Origin: an uncultured Megasphaera sp.
GTDB lineage: Bacteria > Bacillota > Negativicutes > Veillonellales > Megasphaeraceae
Direction of reading: 5' to 3'
DNA length: 22,285 bases
NCBI GenBank assembly: GCA_937895695.1
Contig: CALBLM010000222.1
Location: 1 to 22,285, forward strand
Positions within the stretch are counted from its first letter, which is position 1, and every line of letters starts with the position of its first letter. The position numbers and the translations under genes are program-made. The notes below the pieces were generated by a model, which had not been told where the DNA came from, did no database searches, and worked only from the letters and a program-made list of their open reading frames with translations. Shown here one piece after another: positions 7,440-15,704 of the stretch.

Positions 7440-7923
7440 GTTCGTTAAATTCAAAGGGCAAGACAAACTGAATAAAAAACTAAAAGAGCTATCGGTTATT
7501 CGTGCTAGCTTAAAAATTGGATTCTTTCAAAATTCGACATACCCGGACGGCACCTCGGTTGCTGCGGTTGCGTACATTAACGAGTACGGCGCAAACAACC
7601 ATCCGGCTAGGCCGTTTATGCAAAAGACGGCGACCGCAAACATGAATAAATGGGTTGATGGTATTGCTAAAAACATAAAAGGTGCAGGAAAGTTTAATTT
7701 AAACACAGTAAAAAATGCGTACAAAATGGCGGGAATAGTTGCAGTTGGTGACGTAAAGAAAACAATTAAAAGCTGGCCTCCGGGTGGCAACAGTAAACAG
7801 ACTGTTGCACGCAAGGCAAAACGCGCGCAGGCAGGCAAAGGAACGAGTGCAATTAATCCGGAAACCGTATTGATTGATACCGGTAAAATGATTAGCTCTG
7901 TTGCGTACGAAGTCAGGGGGTAG
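7420..7923 (+). CDS. HK97 gp10-like neck/tail-completion protein
   Basis: A 167-residue basic protein. The middle carries a pattern typical of gp10-like and virion-morphogenesis proteins: LKIGFFQNSTYPDGTSVA, then YINEYGANNHPARPFMQK (about 52-69), then helices and a C-terminal VLIDTGKMISSVAYEV. These proteins help join or complete head and tail. The start is a TTG at 7420, with TAGGGGTG ending 7 nt before it; no ATG precedes the conserved domain. It overlaps DUF4054 by 20 nt and ends 3 nt before the next ATG, so the neck genes are probably translated in a coupled way. Confidence 0.8.
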   Translation: MATVNVEFVKFKGQDKLNKKLKELSVIRASLKIGFFQNSTYPDGTSVAAVAYINEYGANNHPARPFMQKTATANMNKWVDGIAKNIKGAGKFNLNTVKNAYKMAGIVAVGDVKKTIKSWPPGGNSKQTVARKAKRAQAGKGTSAINPETVLIDTGKMISSVAYEVRG

Positions 7924-7926
7924 ATT

Positions 7927-8358
7927 ATGGCATTTGGAATAAACTTACATCGCATTGTGCGAGGGACTATTGAAAGCGTGCACGGCGATGAAGAATGTCA
8001 GATCTATCAAGCGTGCGGGCAAAAAAATATAAAGGGTAAAGTACATCCTATTTATCAATCGCCAGTTGATGCCCGTATTAATTTTCAACCTCTTGATAGT
8101 CAAGCTTTGCAACATCTTGAAGCCGTTGGCGATACGTCGACAAACATACAGGCGTTTTTATATTCCAACAAATCCTACCCGATAGCAGGAATAAAGCGTA
8201 TCCCTATTGCAAGGGGCGGTGATTACATTCGTCGTGAAAATGGCGAATGGTTTAAAATAACCGCCGTGTTTGAGGACTGGTCGCAGGATGGATGGATAAA
8301 CGTCGGACTGAATCAGCAGCCAGACGGCCCCGACTTGACGTACTCGGAAGGTGATTAA
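7927..8358 (+). CDS. Probable head-closure protein
   Basis: A 143-residue protein, beta-rich by composition, between the gp10-like and gp12-like neck genes. I do not recognise a named domain with certainty. The stretch FLYSNKSYPIAGIKRIPIARGGDYI (about 77-101) followed by GEWFKITAVFEDWSQDGW looks like the small beta-barrel stopper proteins that seal the portal channel, and the gene order fits that role. AGGGGG ends 6 nt before the ATG. Its stop is immediately followed by the next ATG. Another possible job is a tail-completion subunit. Confidence 0.7.
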   Translation: MAFGINLHRIVRGTIESVHGDEECQIYQACGQKNIKGKVHPIYQSPVDARINFQPLDSQALQHLEAVGDTSTNIQAFLYSNKSYPIAGIKRIPIARGGDYIRRENGEWFKITAVFEDWSQDGWINVGLNQQPDGPDLTYSEGD

Positions 8359-8892
8359 ATGCAAGTACTCGAAGCTGTTAATGATTTTTTATTAACATAC
8401 GCGGAAGACCTTAAACAAGATAATTTGTTTTGGGGCTATCAAAACAACATGGCATTACCGCCGCATGACAATTATGTTGTCATATCTGTAACGACGACCC
8501 GGCGCATTGGCACAAACATCACGGACTACGACGAGTCGGAGCAATCTATCTACGGTATGTCAACGCTGCGTGAATACGTCGTTGCTATTGATTTTTGCAA
8601 TGAAGACTATGAGCCGGCAATGGACCTTGCAACACGGATTGAAACTATCGCAACCAGTGCGATAGGCGTTGAATTTTTTAAAGATAAAGGCATGAGTTTA
8701 GCATACTGCGAAGATGCAGACGCCTTACCGTTTATCGGGGTTGATGAGGATTATATCCAGCGATTCAGAGTAAGCCTGCATATAACAAACACCATCCGTA
8801 GCAAAGTACAGCAACATTATGCCGAAGAAGTCAATTTTGGCAATGAAAAAAGCAGAATCGAAAATGTTGACGTACATCACAAACCAAAATAA
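8359..8892 (+). CDS. Neck terminator protein, gp12-like (LIC_12616 type)
   Basis: A 177-residue protein resembling the phage neck terminator gp12-like domain: an N-terminal helix, DNYVVISVTTTRRIGTNITDY (about 37-57), REYVVAIDFCNEDYEPAMDLATRIE and the final IQRFRVSLHITNTI strand. Such proteins form the ring at the head-proximal end of the tail tube, where the sheath begins. The gene starts directly after the preceding stop and lies just before the sheath gene, as expected. The last ~30 residues are charged and probably unstructured. Confidence 0.8.
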   Translation: MQVLEAVNDFLLTYAEDLKQDNLFWGYQNNMALPPHDNYVVISVTTTRRIGTNITDYDESEQSIYGMSTLREYVVAIDFCNEDYEPAMDLATRIETIATSAIGVEFFKDKGMSLAYCEDADALPFIGVDEDYIQRFRVSLHITNTIRSKVQQHYAEEVNFGNEKSRIENVDVHHKPK

Positions 8893-8910
8893 AAAAGGGG
8901 GTATTTTTAA

Positions 8911-10383
8911 ATGGCAATTAGTGCAAGTCAAATTGTAAACGTTTATCCAAGAACAATTACAACCGGCTCGAATGATTTGGAATTTTCGGGCTTGTTTTTA
9001 ACTAAAAATAATTTAGCTGTTTATCCCGGAACATTGACGTTCTCAAGCGCTAAACTGGTAGGCCAGTATTTTGGCATGGACAGCAACGAATATAAAACCG
9101 CTGTTCAATATTTCCAAGGCTATGACAACAGCTTTAGAAAACCACTGCGCATTCATTTTTCGCGGCTGGCAACGGAAGATATTTCCGCTTTTCTGATTGG
9201 CGGTCAAGCCGGAGATGTAAAAGATTTGAAAGCGATTAAAACGGGTACGCTGTCTATGACAATTGACGGGAAAGCGGTATCCGTTGCAGGGCTTGATTTA
9301 AGCACGATTAATACACAAAGCGACGCAGCAACAATTATTCAAGGGAAATTAACGGGAACCGCAGTTACATATAACAGCCTGTTAAATGCTTTTATTGTAA
9401 AAAGTGCAACAGCTGGAGAAAAATCTTCTGTAAGTTATGCGACAGGAACAGCCGCAGACGCACTTGGGTTATCACAGGGAAAAGGTGCTGTAATCAGCGA
9501 AGGAACTAAAGCTCTTGCACCGGACGTATTAATGGAAACCGTTGTAAACAAAACAGAAAATTGGGTAAGCTTCACGACGCTTGAAGAAATCGGCGACGAT
9601 GATGTTCTCGGTTTTGCAAAATGGACAAACAGCAAAAAATGCGATTATCTCTATTGCCCGTGGACTACAAAAGCCGTTGATGTAAGCACAGCAACAGGAA
9701 CAAACCTTCCTAAAAAATTAAAAGAAGCAAATTACGAAGGCATCGCTCTTTCATTCGGCGGGCTTGATGTGGCTACGCTTATCATGAGCATCGGCGCATG
9801 TATCGACTGGGACAGACAAAACGGCCTTGTTGACTGGGCGTTTAAATCGCAGGACGGTATGGCGGCAAGCGTTACGGATACCAAGACTGCAGAAGCTTGC
9901 GAAGAATTAAGAGTAAATTTTTATGGCAAATGGGCAACAAGGAACGACCAGTTTGTTCAATTATACGAAGGCTCGCTTGTTGGCGGCGACCATGGATATA
10001 TTGATGCGTACATGGGACATTTGTGGTTACGCAATGCGCTGCAGGTATCTATTATGGACGGATTAAAAAATACGCCGCGCGTTCCATATCTTGATGAAGG
10101 ATATACGTTTATTCGTTCGTGGTGCATGGATCCGATTAATAGAGCCATGACAAACGGCATTATTCAAGCAGGTATTTCGCTCAGCGAAAGCCAAAAGTCT
10201 GAATTGTTTAATGAAATTGGTTCCGACCAGTCGGCAACACTTAGCACAAGCGGGTATTATTTACAAATCAGCGACCCCGGCGCAAAGGCAAGGGGAGAAA
10301 GAAAGTCTCCTATCCTGGGACTTTGGTATACTTACGGCGGCTCCGTACATAAAGTGGATTTGCCGGTTACGTTGGTTGAATAG
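8911..10383 (+). CDS. Tail sheath protein, DUF3383 family
   Basis: A 490-residue contractile sheath subunit. Family landmarks are the N-terminal SASQIVNVYPRTITTG, the PLRIHFSR segment, the central NWVSFTTL...WTNSKKCDYLYCPW region, FYGKWATRNDQFVQLYEGSL, and the long helical C-terminal half ending in the strand pair WYTYGGSVHKVDLPVTLVE. A middle insertion (about 108-200), Thr/Ser/Ala-rich, may be the surface domain. AAGGGGG upstream and a following tube gene 12 nt away are typical. This gene is what shows the phage to have a contractile tail. Confidence 0.92.
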   Translation: MAISASQIVNVYPRTITTGSNDLEFSGLFLTKNNLAVYPGTLTFSSAKLVGQYFGMDSNEYKTAVQYFQGYDNSFRKPLRIHFSRLATEDISAFLIGGQAGDVKDLKAIKTGTLSMTIDGKAVSVAGLDLSTINTQSDAATIIQGKLTGTAVTYNSLLNAFIVKSATAGEKSSVSYATGTAADALGLSQGKGAVISEGTKALAPDVLMETVVNKTENWVSFTTLEEIGDDDVLGFAKWTNSKKCDYLYCPWTTKAVDVSTATGTNLPKKLKEANYEGIALSFGGLDVATLIMSIGACIDWDRQNGLVDWAFKSQDGMAASVTDTKTAEACEELRVNFYGKWATRNDQFVQLYEGSLVGGDHGYIDAYMGHLWLRNALQVSIMDGLKNTPRVPYLDEGYTFIRSWCMDPINRAMTNGIIQAGISLSESQKSELFNEIGSDQSATLSTSGYYLQISDPGAKARGERKSPILGLWYTYGGSVHKVDLPVTLVE

Positions 10384-10395
10384 GAGTGATATGTA

Positions 10396-10872
10396 ATGAG
10401 CAGAGATATTACCGCATCAAATGCAACGGCGATTTTGACAGTTGAAAGCCTGTTTCCGAACGGGTTCAAACTGCAGCAGTTTTCAACGGATACGTTCGCA
10501 AGTACAAGTGATGATACATATGCAGAAACACGCATGGGAATTGATTTACAGATGGTTGCGGGCTATGTTGACCAGATTAAGACCGTTACAATTACTCTCG
10601 AACCATCCAGCCCAAGCGTTGTTAATATGAACCATATCATTGCAGCGTCGAGATCGAATAAACGTATCTATTTATGCCAGCTTTTAATTTCACTTCCGAG
10701 CGTTTCCCGCGGGTACAAATACACTAATGGCGTACTAAAGACCGGGAAATTTATGCCTGATATTAAAAAAGTGTTAGACCCAATTCAGTATACATTCGAT
10801 TTTGAAAAAGTCGAATCCATGGATATTTCGGCGGCTGGCATTGCGTCGACGATTATTGGAAATTTCACATGA
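10396..10872 (+). CDS. Tail tube protein
   Basis: A 158-residue protein directly after the sheath, of the size and beta-rich make-up of myophage tail tube subunits. It contains IDLQMVAGYVDQIKTVTITLEPSS (about 50-73), then MNHIIAASRSNKRIYLCQLLISLP, and the C-terminal TFDFEKVESMDISAAGIASTIIGN. These resemble the DUF3277-like tubes paired with DUF3383 sheaths. GGAGTGAT precedes the ATG. An ATG at 10391 followed at once by TAA lies between that site and the real start. The role is secure from order; the exact family name is less so. Confidence 0.82.
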   Translation: MSRDITASNATAILTVESLFPNGFKLQQFSTDTFASTSDDTYAETRMGIDLQMVAGYVDQIKTVTITLEPSSPSVVNMNHIIAASRSNKRIYLCQLLISLPSVSRGYKYTNGVLKTGKFMPDIKKVLDPIQYTFDFEKVESMDISAAGIASTIIGNFT

Positions 10873-10888
10873 TTAAGGAGCTAAACCA

Positions 10889-11419
10889 ATGAGAAAAATT
10901 AATTACATTACGCTGCAGGACGGCGGCGAAGGGAAAACATTCCAAGTACAGCAGATGTCGGCGCTGCACTTGGAAAGCTGGATTAATCGTCTTTTGATTA
11001 TGCTTGCAGGAAAAGACGGCACACAAAAAATGTTATCCAAAACAGATTTTAATAGCTTGGCAAGCAAGCTCAAAGGCGGTATTGCCAACGTGGAAAGCCA
11101 GTTTTCCAATCTTCCTGCAGAGAAGGTTATCGGAAATATCTTATCGTTGCTCGGCTCTTTGGATTATGAAAAAGTTGAGCCGCTTTATAATGAACTTTTG
11201 ACATGCTGCGCTTATGTGCCAAGCCCTGACAACCGTACATTTATTAATCCTCTCGATGTACAAAATGTAGATGCGATTATTTCAGATGTAAAAACATTGT
11301 ATGTGCTGCGGCTGGAAGCGTTAAAAATTAACTTTAGTTTTTTCGGGGACGGGGAAAACTCCCCAAAAACCACTCACGGCAAAAAGCAAATTACCATCAA
11401 GAAGACTATAAAAACGTAA
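10889..11419 (+). CDS. Tail assembly chaperone, short (G-like) form
   Basis: A 176-residue helical protein between tube and tape measure, the place of tail assembly chaperones that coat the tape measure while the tube polymerises. The conserved core is about residues 17-150, rich in Leu and helical. The C-terminus beyond ~155 (Lys/Thr-rich) looks unlike a structured domain, as expected downstream of a frameshift site. A slippery heptamer lies in the last 60 nt and the -1 frame continues well past this stop. AAGGAG precedes the ATG at 10889. Confidence 0.8.
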   Translation: MRKINYITLQDGGEGKTFQVQQMSALHLESWINRLLIMLAGKDGTQKMLSKTDFNSLASKLKGGIANVESQFSNLPAEKVIGNILSLLGSLDYEKVEPLYNELLTCCAYVPSPDNRTFINPLDVQNVDAIISDVKTLYVLRLEALKINFSFFGDGENSPKTTHGKKQITIKKTIKT

Positions 11420-11586
11420 CCGGACGGGTGGGCGTTGTCGTATCTAAACAATTGGCGACACTGCATGAACTGGAAACCGTGTACAGCTACGAGGATTTAC
11501 TTGACCTATACGAGATCGTCTATATAGATAATCTCAACGAACAATACGCAATGGATGAGGTGAGCAGGAACTATGGCAAAGGGTGA
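10889..11586 (+). CDS. Tail assembly chaperone, long (GT-like) form by -1 frameshift
   Basis: Predicted 232-residue product. Ribosomes read to Lys160 in frame, slip back one base at C-CCA-AAA (11362-11368) and continue for 72 residues to the TGA at 11584. The added part (NHSRQKANYHQEDYKNVTGR, then VGVVVSKQ, HELETVYSYEDLLDLYEIV, and DNLNEQYAM) reads like a genuine T domain: the Tyr/Glu/Leu-rich helix and DN-N-QYAM end are common in such extensions. The -1 frame has a stop at 11335-11337, so the slip must occur after that. The only alternative start, GTG at 11428, lacks a good ribosome binding site. The extension overlaps the tape-measure start by 14 nt. Confidence 0.75.
11362..11368 (+). promoter_or_regulatory. 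-1 ribosomal frameshift slippery site C-CCA-AAA
   Basis: The heptamer CCCAAAA fits the X-XXY-YYZ rule in the chaperone's zero frame (codons CCA then AAA). Just upstream are the purine-rich GGGGA (11351-11355), placed like the Shine-Dalgarno-like stimulator of E. coli dnaX, and a small GGGG/CCCC hairpin (11351-11364) that overlaps the heptamer. I see no strong downstream pseudoknot. A weaker alternative, CAAAAAG, lies at 11380-11386. Confidence 0.7.
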
Positions 11587-13267
11587 GACAATAGGAGAGT
11601 TTTTAATCGGATTGGGAATTGACCCGTCAGGAATTGACAAGGGACTAAATAAAGCTGTATCGGGTATCCAAGGTTCGCTAAAAGGACTCGTTAGTAAAAT
11701 TGCCCTTCCGGTTTTTGCCGCCTTTACCAGTGGCGACTTTTTAACAAAAATGATAGGCGATACCGCCAACACCGCTAAATTATCTAATGCGCTCGGCATG
11801 GATATTGGCACGCTGGATGCTTGGCAGCAGTCAGCAGAGCTGGCAGGTATGGAAGCCTCACAGATGGGCGAAACATTTAAAGGCTTAAATGACAATATTA
11901 TGGCAGTTGCAACGACGGGCCGCGGGCCAATGAATGCCATGATAAAAAATGGTTTAGTGCCAGACATTCGGGACGCCAATGGCAACGTCAAGAAAGCGTC
12001 AGATTATATTTTTGAGTTGGCCGATTCCATGAAAATGTTGGCAGATAGCGGACGCAAGCAAGAAGCCATGGGTATTATGTCACGCTTGGGAATTAGCGAC
12101 GTGAAAATGCAAGGCTTTATTATGCAAGGTCGAGCAGCTTTGCAACAGACTATTCAGCAGCGTAAAGAGGCCGGCGTGCTCACAGATGAGGATAAAAAGC
12201 TTGCGGCGGTTATGGGAGATGTAAATAAGCTGAATAAAGATTTGTATGTACAATTAAGAAACTACCTTCGCCCAGTTATGCGTGTAGTTTTAACATTGTA
12301 TTCCCGAATGGTCGGCGTTCTTAAACAAGTCATGAAGCATATACGTGTATTTATTCCGCTTATCATTGCTTACGCTGCAAAACTAGGTATAGCGAGATTA
12401 GCAGCATTGAATTTTTTTAAAGCGTTTACGGTGGTACGGTTTGCAAGAATGGGGGCAGCGATTAAGGCATTTATGCTAAATCCATTTAATATGTTCTTAA
12501 TTCTTCTCGTACTTGCAGGACTTGCCCTCGACGACTTCCTTACATGGATGGAAGGCGGCGAGTCTCAGTTTGGTAATTTCTGGACTAAGATTTTCGGCAG
12601 CCCGGAAGAAGCCCAAAAATGGTGGGACAGTGTAAAAGAAGGAGCCCAAAACGTACTTGATGCGCTCAGCAGTTTACAAGGGCCAACATTAAAAATCGCG
12701 GCAGCATTAGCCGGACTTGGTGCCGTTGGTACGGTATTCGGCGGAATATATTCTTTACTTGCGCCGCTTGCACCGATATTTATGCTAATCGGCAAAGCAA
12801 TACTTTTCGTCGTGACGAAATTAAACATATGGATGGTTGTTATTACGCTTATCATTGCTTTTATTGTGCTGCTTGCAGAGCATTGGGACGAACTAGGCGC
12901 ACGCATTGGCGAAATTATCGACGGCGTAAAAGAAGCGTTTGGAGAACTTGCAGATGATTGCGGCAACGCTTGGGAACGCATCAAGCAAGGTGCCAGCGAC
13001 ATGATTAATAGCATTATTTCATTTTTTGGCAATCTAATAACAAGTGCCGGAAATATTGTTGATGATATTGTTAAATTTTTCTCTGATGGATGGGATTCCA
13101 TCGTTTCCGGCGCAAATGATTTTGTTAATAGCATTTTGGATACATTTCAACCTATTACAGATAAAATTAGTGATATTAAAAACAACGTGTCAAACTACTA
13201 TGACAACAGCACCAATAATTACAACGGATTATTTTCTCCGTATCCTGATGTAACAGGCATTCTCTAA
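11573..13267 (+). CDS. Tape measure protein
   Basis: Sets tail length and passes into the host envelope on infection. It has 564 residues, short for a myophage tape measure, which implies a short tail. The N-terminal ~240 residues are helical, with the pattern LSNALGMDIGTLDAWQQSAEL (about 70-90) common in these proteins. Hydrophobic segments, probably membrane-active, lie near 304-320, 374-414 and 418-436. The 440-540 region is amphipathic helix. The C-terminus is Asn/Tyr-rich. No lytic domain is visible here; the peptidase is on the hub instead. The start has CAGGAA just upstream, and the first 14 nt overlap the frameshifted chaperone. Confidence 0.9.
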   Translation: MAKGETIGEFLIGLGIDPSGIDKGLNKAVSGIQGSLKGLVSKIALPVFAAFTSGDFLTKMIGDTANTAKLSNALGMDIGTLDAWQQSAELAGMEASQMGETFKGLNDNIMAVATTGRGPMNAMIKNGLVPDIRDANGNVKKASDYIFELADSMKMLADSGRKQEAMGIMSRLGISDVKMQGFIMQGRAALQQTIQQRKEAGVLTDEDKKLAAVMGDVNKLNKDLYVQLRNYLRPVMRVVLTLYSRMVGVLKQVMKHIRVFIPLIIAYAAKLGIARLAALNFFKAFTVVRFARMGAAIKAFMLNPFNMFLILLVLAGLALDDFLTWMEGGESQFGNFWTKIFGSPEEAQKWWDSVKEGAQNVLDALSSLQGPTLKIAAALAGLGAVGTVFGGIYSLLAPLAPIFMLIGKAILFVVTKLNIWMVVITLIIAFIVLLAEHWDELGARIGEIIDGVKEAFGELADDCGNAWERIKQGASDMINSIISFFGNLITSAGNIVDDIVKFFSDGWDSIVSGANDFVNSILDTFQPITDKISDIKNNVSNYYDNSTNNYNGLFSPYPDVTGIL

Positions 13268-13282
13268 GGTTGGTGATATAAA

Positions 13283-14011
13283 ATGTCAATGATTTTCAGC
13301 GACGGGAAAGGATTAAACAAAAATAAATCAACAGCTTTTTGGAATGACGTTATATATCCCGATTCCAAGGATATGTATTTTGCCAAGCGCACGACGTGGA
13401 TGTTCTCGGATGGTATTCTCCCGACGGCGATTATTATAAAAATGTCAATGAAGGACGGAGGAACCGTTGTTTCCGGGCCAGTTGAAGAAGGTTCGTTTGC
13501 TACATACAACAAAACAACGGACCCGTTCGAAATATCCGCAACGCTTGCATTTCAAGGAACCGATACTTATTTACAATCCATCATTACGAGTTTAAAAACA
13601 TTAAAAAGCAGCGTTACAACATTTTCAATCATTACGCCGTACGAAGAATATAAAGGCATGACACTGGAAAGCTATTCCTATGAATATTCCCTTGATAACG
13701 GCCTTGGCATTTTATATGTCGATGCTGAATTTAAAGAAATCCGTGAAATCATGCTATCGTACACTAAACAGCAGTACATCCCGGTATCAGAAACCAAGAC
13801 CCCGGACGCTACAAGTACTGAAGATGCAGGAAGCGTACAAGCGTCAGAAGACACCGGCGGGGGCGGCGACAGCGGTAATGATTCGTCAGATGATTCAGGC
13901 GGAGATGATTCCAGTGGCGATTATAGCGGTGGTGATTACGGCGGCGACAGCTCGCAACCGGAAGCAAAAAAATCAGCAGCAAAAAAAATTGCTGAAGCAT
14001 TCGGATTTTAA
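13283..14011 (+). CDS. Dit-like baseplate protein with Asp/Gly/Ser-rich tail
   Basis: A 242-residue protein right after the tape measure. The N-terminal ~165 residues resemble Dit-like tail proteins that form the ring at the tube's distal end: GPVEEGSFATYNKTTDPFEI (65-84), then ATLAFQGTDTYLQSIITSLK (86-105), and FSIITPYEEYKGMTLESYSY (114-133). From about 178 to 224 the protein is low in complexity, made almost wholly of Gly, Asp, Ser and a few Tyr, then ends in a short Lys/Ala helix. GGTGAT precedes the ATG. The Dit-like role is inferred from family pattern and order. Confidence 0.72.
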   Translation: MSMIFSDGKGLNKNKSTAFWNDVIYPDSKDMYFAKRTTWMFSDGILPTAIIIKMSMKDGGTVVSGPVEEGSFATYNKTTDPFEISATLAFQGTDTYLQSIITSLKTLKSSVTTFSIITPYEEYKGMTLESYSYEYSLDNGLGILYVDAEFKEIREIMLSYTKQQYIPVSETKTPDATSTEDAGSVQASEDTGGGGDSGNDSSDDSGGDDSSGDYSGGDYGGDSSQPEAKKSAAKKIAEAFGF

Positions 14012-14025
14012 GGAGAGTATAAAAA

Positions 14026-14349
14026 ATGGTTACAATTCCGATAAAGAAAAGCCCCAATCAAAGCCTGTTAACCGTGCTCGATTCGCAAAACTGTAAAATA
14101 CATATTTACCAGCGTGGCGAGTATATGTATTTTGATTTGACAGTAAACGGCAAAACAATCAGAACGGGGATGATGATTTTAGCAGGTGTCAGCTTGATAG
14201 ATTTCAATACGCCGCACTTTTCCGGCATATTGTTCTTTTTTGACAAAACCGGAAAAAATGGCGTGCCGTACTATACGGAACTTGGAAGCCGCTACCAACT
14301 TTTGTATTTTACAAAAGAAGAAATTGATGCATTAAAAAATGGGAGCTGA
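14026..14349 (+). CDS. Baseplate plug, Pam3 gp18-like
   Basis: A 107-residue beta-rich protein matching the small plug/DUF6983-type family described from the minimal cyanophage Pam3. It runs from MVTIPIKKSPNQSL through YFDLTVNGKTIRTGMMI (about 35-51) to HFSGILFFFDKTG and RYQLLYFTKEEIDAL. In Pam3 this protein seals the baseplate centre near the hub. GGAG precedes the ATG, and it lies between the Dit-like and hub genes, as expected. The family call rests on remembered pattern, not a search. Confidence 0.72.
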   Translation: MVTIPIKKSPNQSLLTVLDSQNCKIHIYQRGEYMYFDLTVNGKTIRTGMMILAGVSLIDFNTPHFSGILFFFDKTGKNGVPYYTELGSRYQLLYFTKEEIDALKNGS

Positions 14350-14354
14350 TGTAA

Positions 14355-15692
14355 ATGCCGTTATACTCTGTTAAGACTATCCGAATTACAATACAAATGC
14401 GTAAGGGACAGTTTAATGATAAGGACTTTGAGAACAAGACAGAAGAAGAAAAGAAAAAAATCGAATCGCAAAATACAGTAGTTATCGAAGGGCTCCCAAC
14501 GCAGGTTGGTATTACAAAGCAAGGTGGCGACGACCCCAACACGGCACATGTGATTGTAAAAAACATGAGCATCGAGAATGTGAAGAAGCTAACCATGTTG
14601 GCATTTAAGCAGTTAGAAGTTAATAACAACTACATACAAATCGATGTAGGAAATAAAGGAGATCAGACTCTTGCAACGGCATTTGCTGGAGAAATCACAA
14701 AAGCAGTACCACAGATTGACGATTCCGCAACGCTTTCGCTCTCCATTGATGCAAGTGCGGGTTATTATGCGTCGCTCATTGCAGCCCCGCCGTTATCGGT
14801 TAATGGCACGACTTCCATAGAAAGCTTGCTCACGCAATGGGCAGAGGAAGCAGGGTATAAGTACGAGAACAAAGGCGTGCAAGGAACCGTGGAAAATGCT
14901 GTATTTTTGGGAAGCCCGATAAAAAAATGCCAAACGCTTGCGCATCAGTATGATTTTGATTTGCTTATCGATGATGGAAAAATAACATCGCAGCCATGGA
15001 ACGCACCGACAGACGGTGAAATTCCTTTGATTGCAAATTACAGCGGTCTGCTTGGCTACCCTTCTTTTTCTGACAACGGCATATCTTTTACCTGCATTTT
15101 TAACGATAAAATAAAAGTCGGCGGTATTGTAAGCCTGCAATCTATTTTGCCATGGGCAACGGCAGAATGGCAGGTTACGAAAGTAGAGCACCAACTATCA
15201 GCTTTCGACAACAGCGGGATATGGGAAACCAACGTGGATGCTGTCGTACCGGGAACAGAGCCAAAAAATAAACCGAAAAAACAGGGAACAGCCGCAACAG
15301 GTTCCGGCGGTTTATCTGTTGATGACGGACTGGCGCAGGGATTCGCCGCTTGGAACGGCGTTACAATGGACAACGGAACAGAAGGATGTGCAGAAGCAGT
15401 TGGAAAAATCGGCTCGTACTATTCTCCGTTTTTAGCTCAAGAATGCAGAAACGGCGTTGTATCCGTTCCAGCAATGATAACAGATGCAGGAGATAACTTT
15501 ATTCCGTTTAGCGAGGGAAACCTTGCAAAAGGAGATGTTATTGTATACAACGGAGACAACCATGTTGTTATCTACGATGGAGCAGGCGGCTACGTTGGTA
15601 ATAGTTCTAGCCAAAATATGGTTATCCACGGCGGAAACTTTTACGATATGGGAATGACACCGACCGGAATTATTAAAACAAGCCAGTTTTAG
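14355..15692 (+). CDS. Baseplate hub protein with C-terminal NlpC/P60-like peptidase
   Basis: A 445-residue hub. Residues ~40-300 look like the gp27/gpD-like hub: IEGLPTQVGIT, then the strand VNNNYIQIDVG, the helix SIESLLTQWAEEAGY (154-168) and SLQSILPWATAEWQVTKVEH (260-279). A Pro/Lys/Gly linker (300-320) joins it to a cysteine-peptidase-like domain: GTEGCAEAVG (341-350, Cys345), AKGDVIVYNGDNHVVIYDG (391-409, His403), then a possible third residue in GNSSSQNMVIHGG. This is the layout of NlpC/P60 or CHAP enzymes that cut peptidoglycan peptides, so it probably locally digests the cell wall during penetration. The start lies 5 nt after the plug stop. The exact peptidase family is uncertain. Confidence 0.83.
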   Translation: MPLYSVKTIRITIQMRKGQFNDKDFENKTEEEKKKIESQNTVVIEGLPTQVGITKQGGDDPNTAHVIVKNMSIENVKKLTMLAFKQLEVNNNYIQIDVGNKGDQTLATAFAGEITKAVPQIDDSATLSLSIDASAGYYASLIAAPPLSVNGTTSIESLLTQWAEEAGYKYENKGVQGTVENAVFLGSPIKKCQTLAHQYDFDLLIDDGKITSQPWNAPTDGEIPLIANYSGLLGYPSFSDNGISFTCIFNDKIKVGGIVSLQSILPWATAEWQVTKVEHQLSAFDNSGIWETNVDAVVPGTEPKNKPKKQGTAATGSGGLSVDDGLAQGFAAWNGVTMDNGTEGCAEAVGKIGSYYSPFLAQECRNGVVSVPAMITDAGDNFIPFSEGNLAKGDVIVYNGDNHVVIYDGAGGYVGNSSSQNMVIHGGNFYDMGMTPTGIIKTSQF

Positions 15693-15704
15693 GAGTGGTC
15701 AAAA

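Noticed and set aside
11428..11586. Independent gene from the GTG at 11428
   Set aside because: No convincing Shine-Dalgarno. The frame is better explained as the frameshifted C-terminus of the chaperone.
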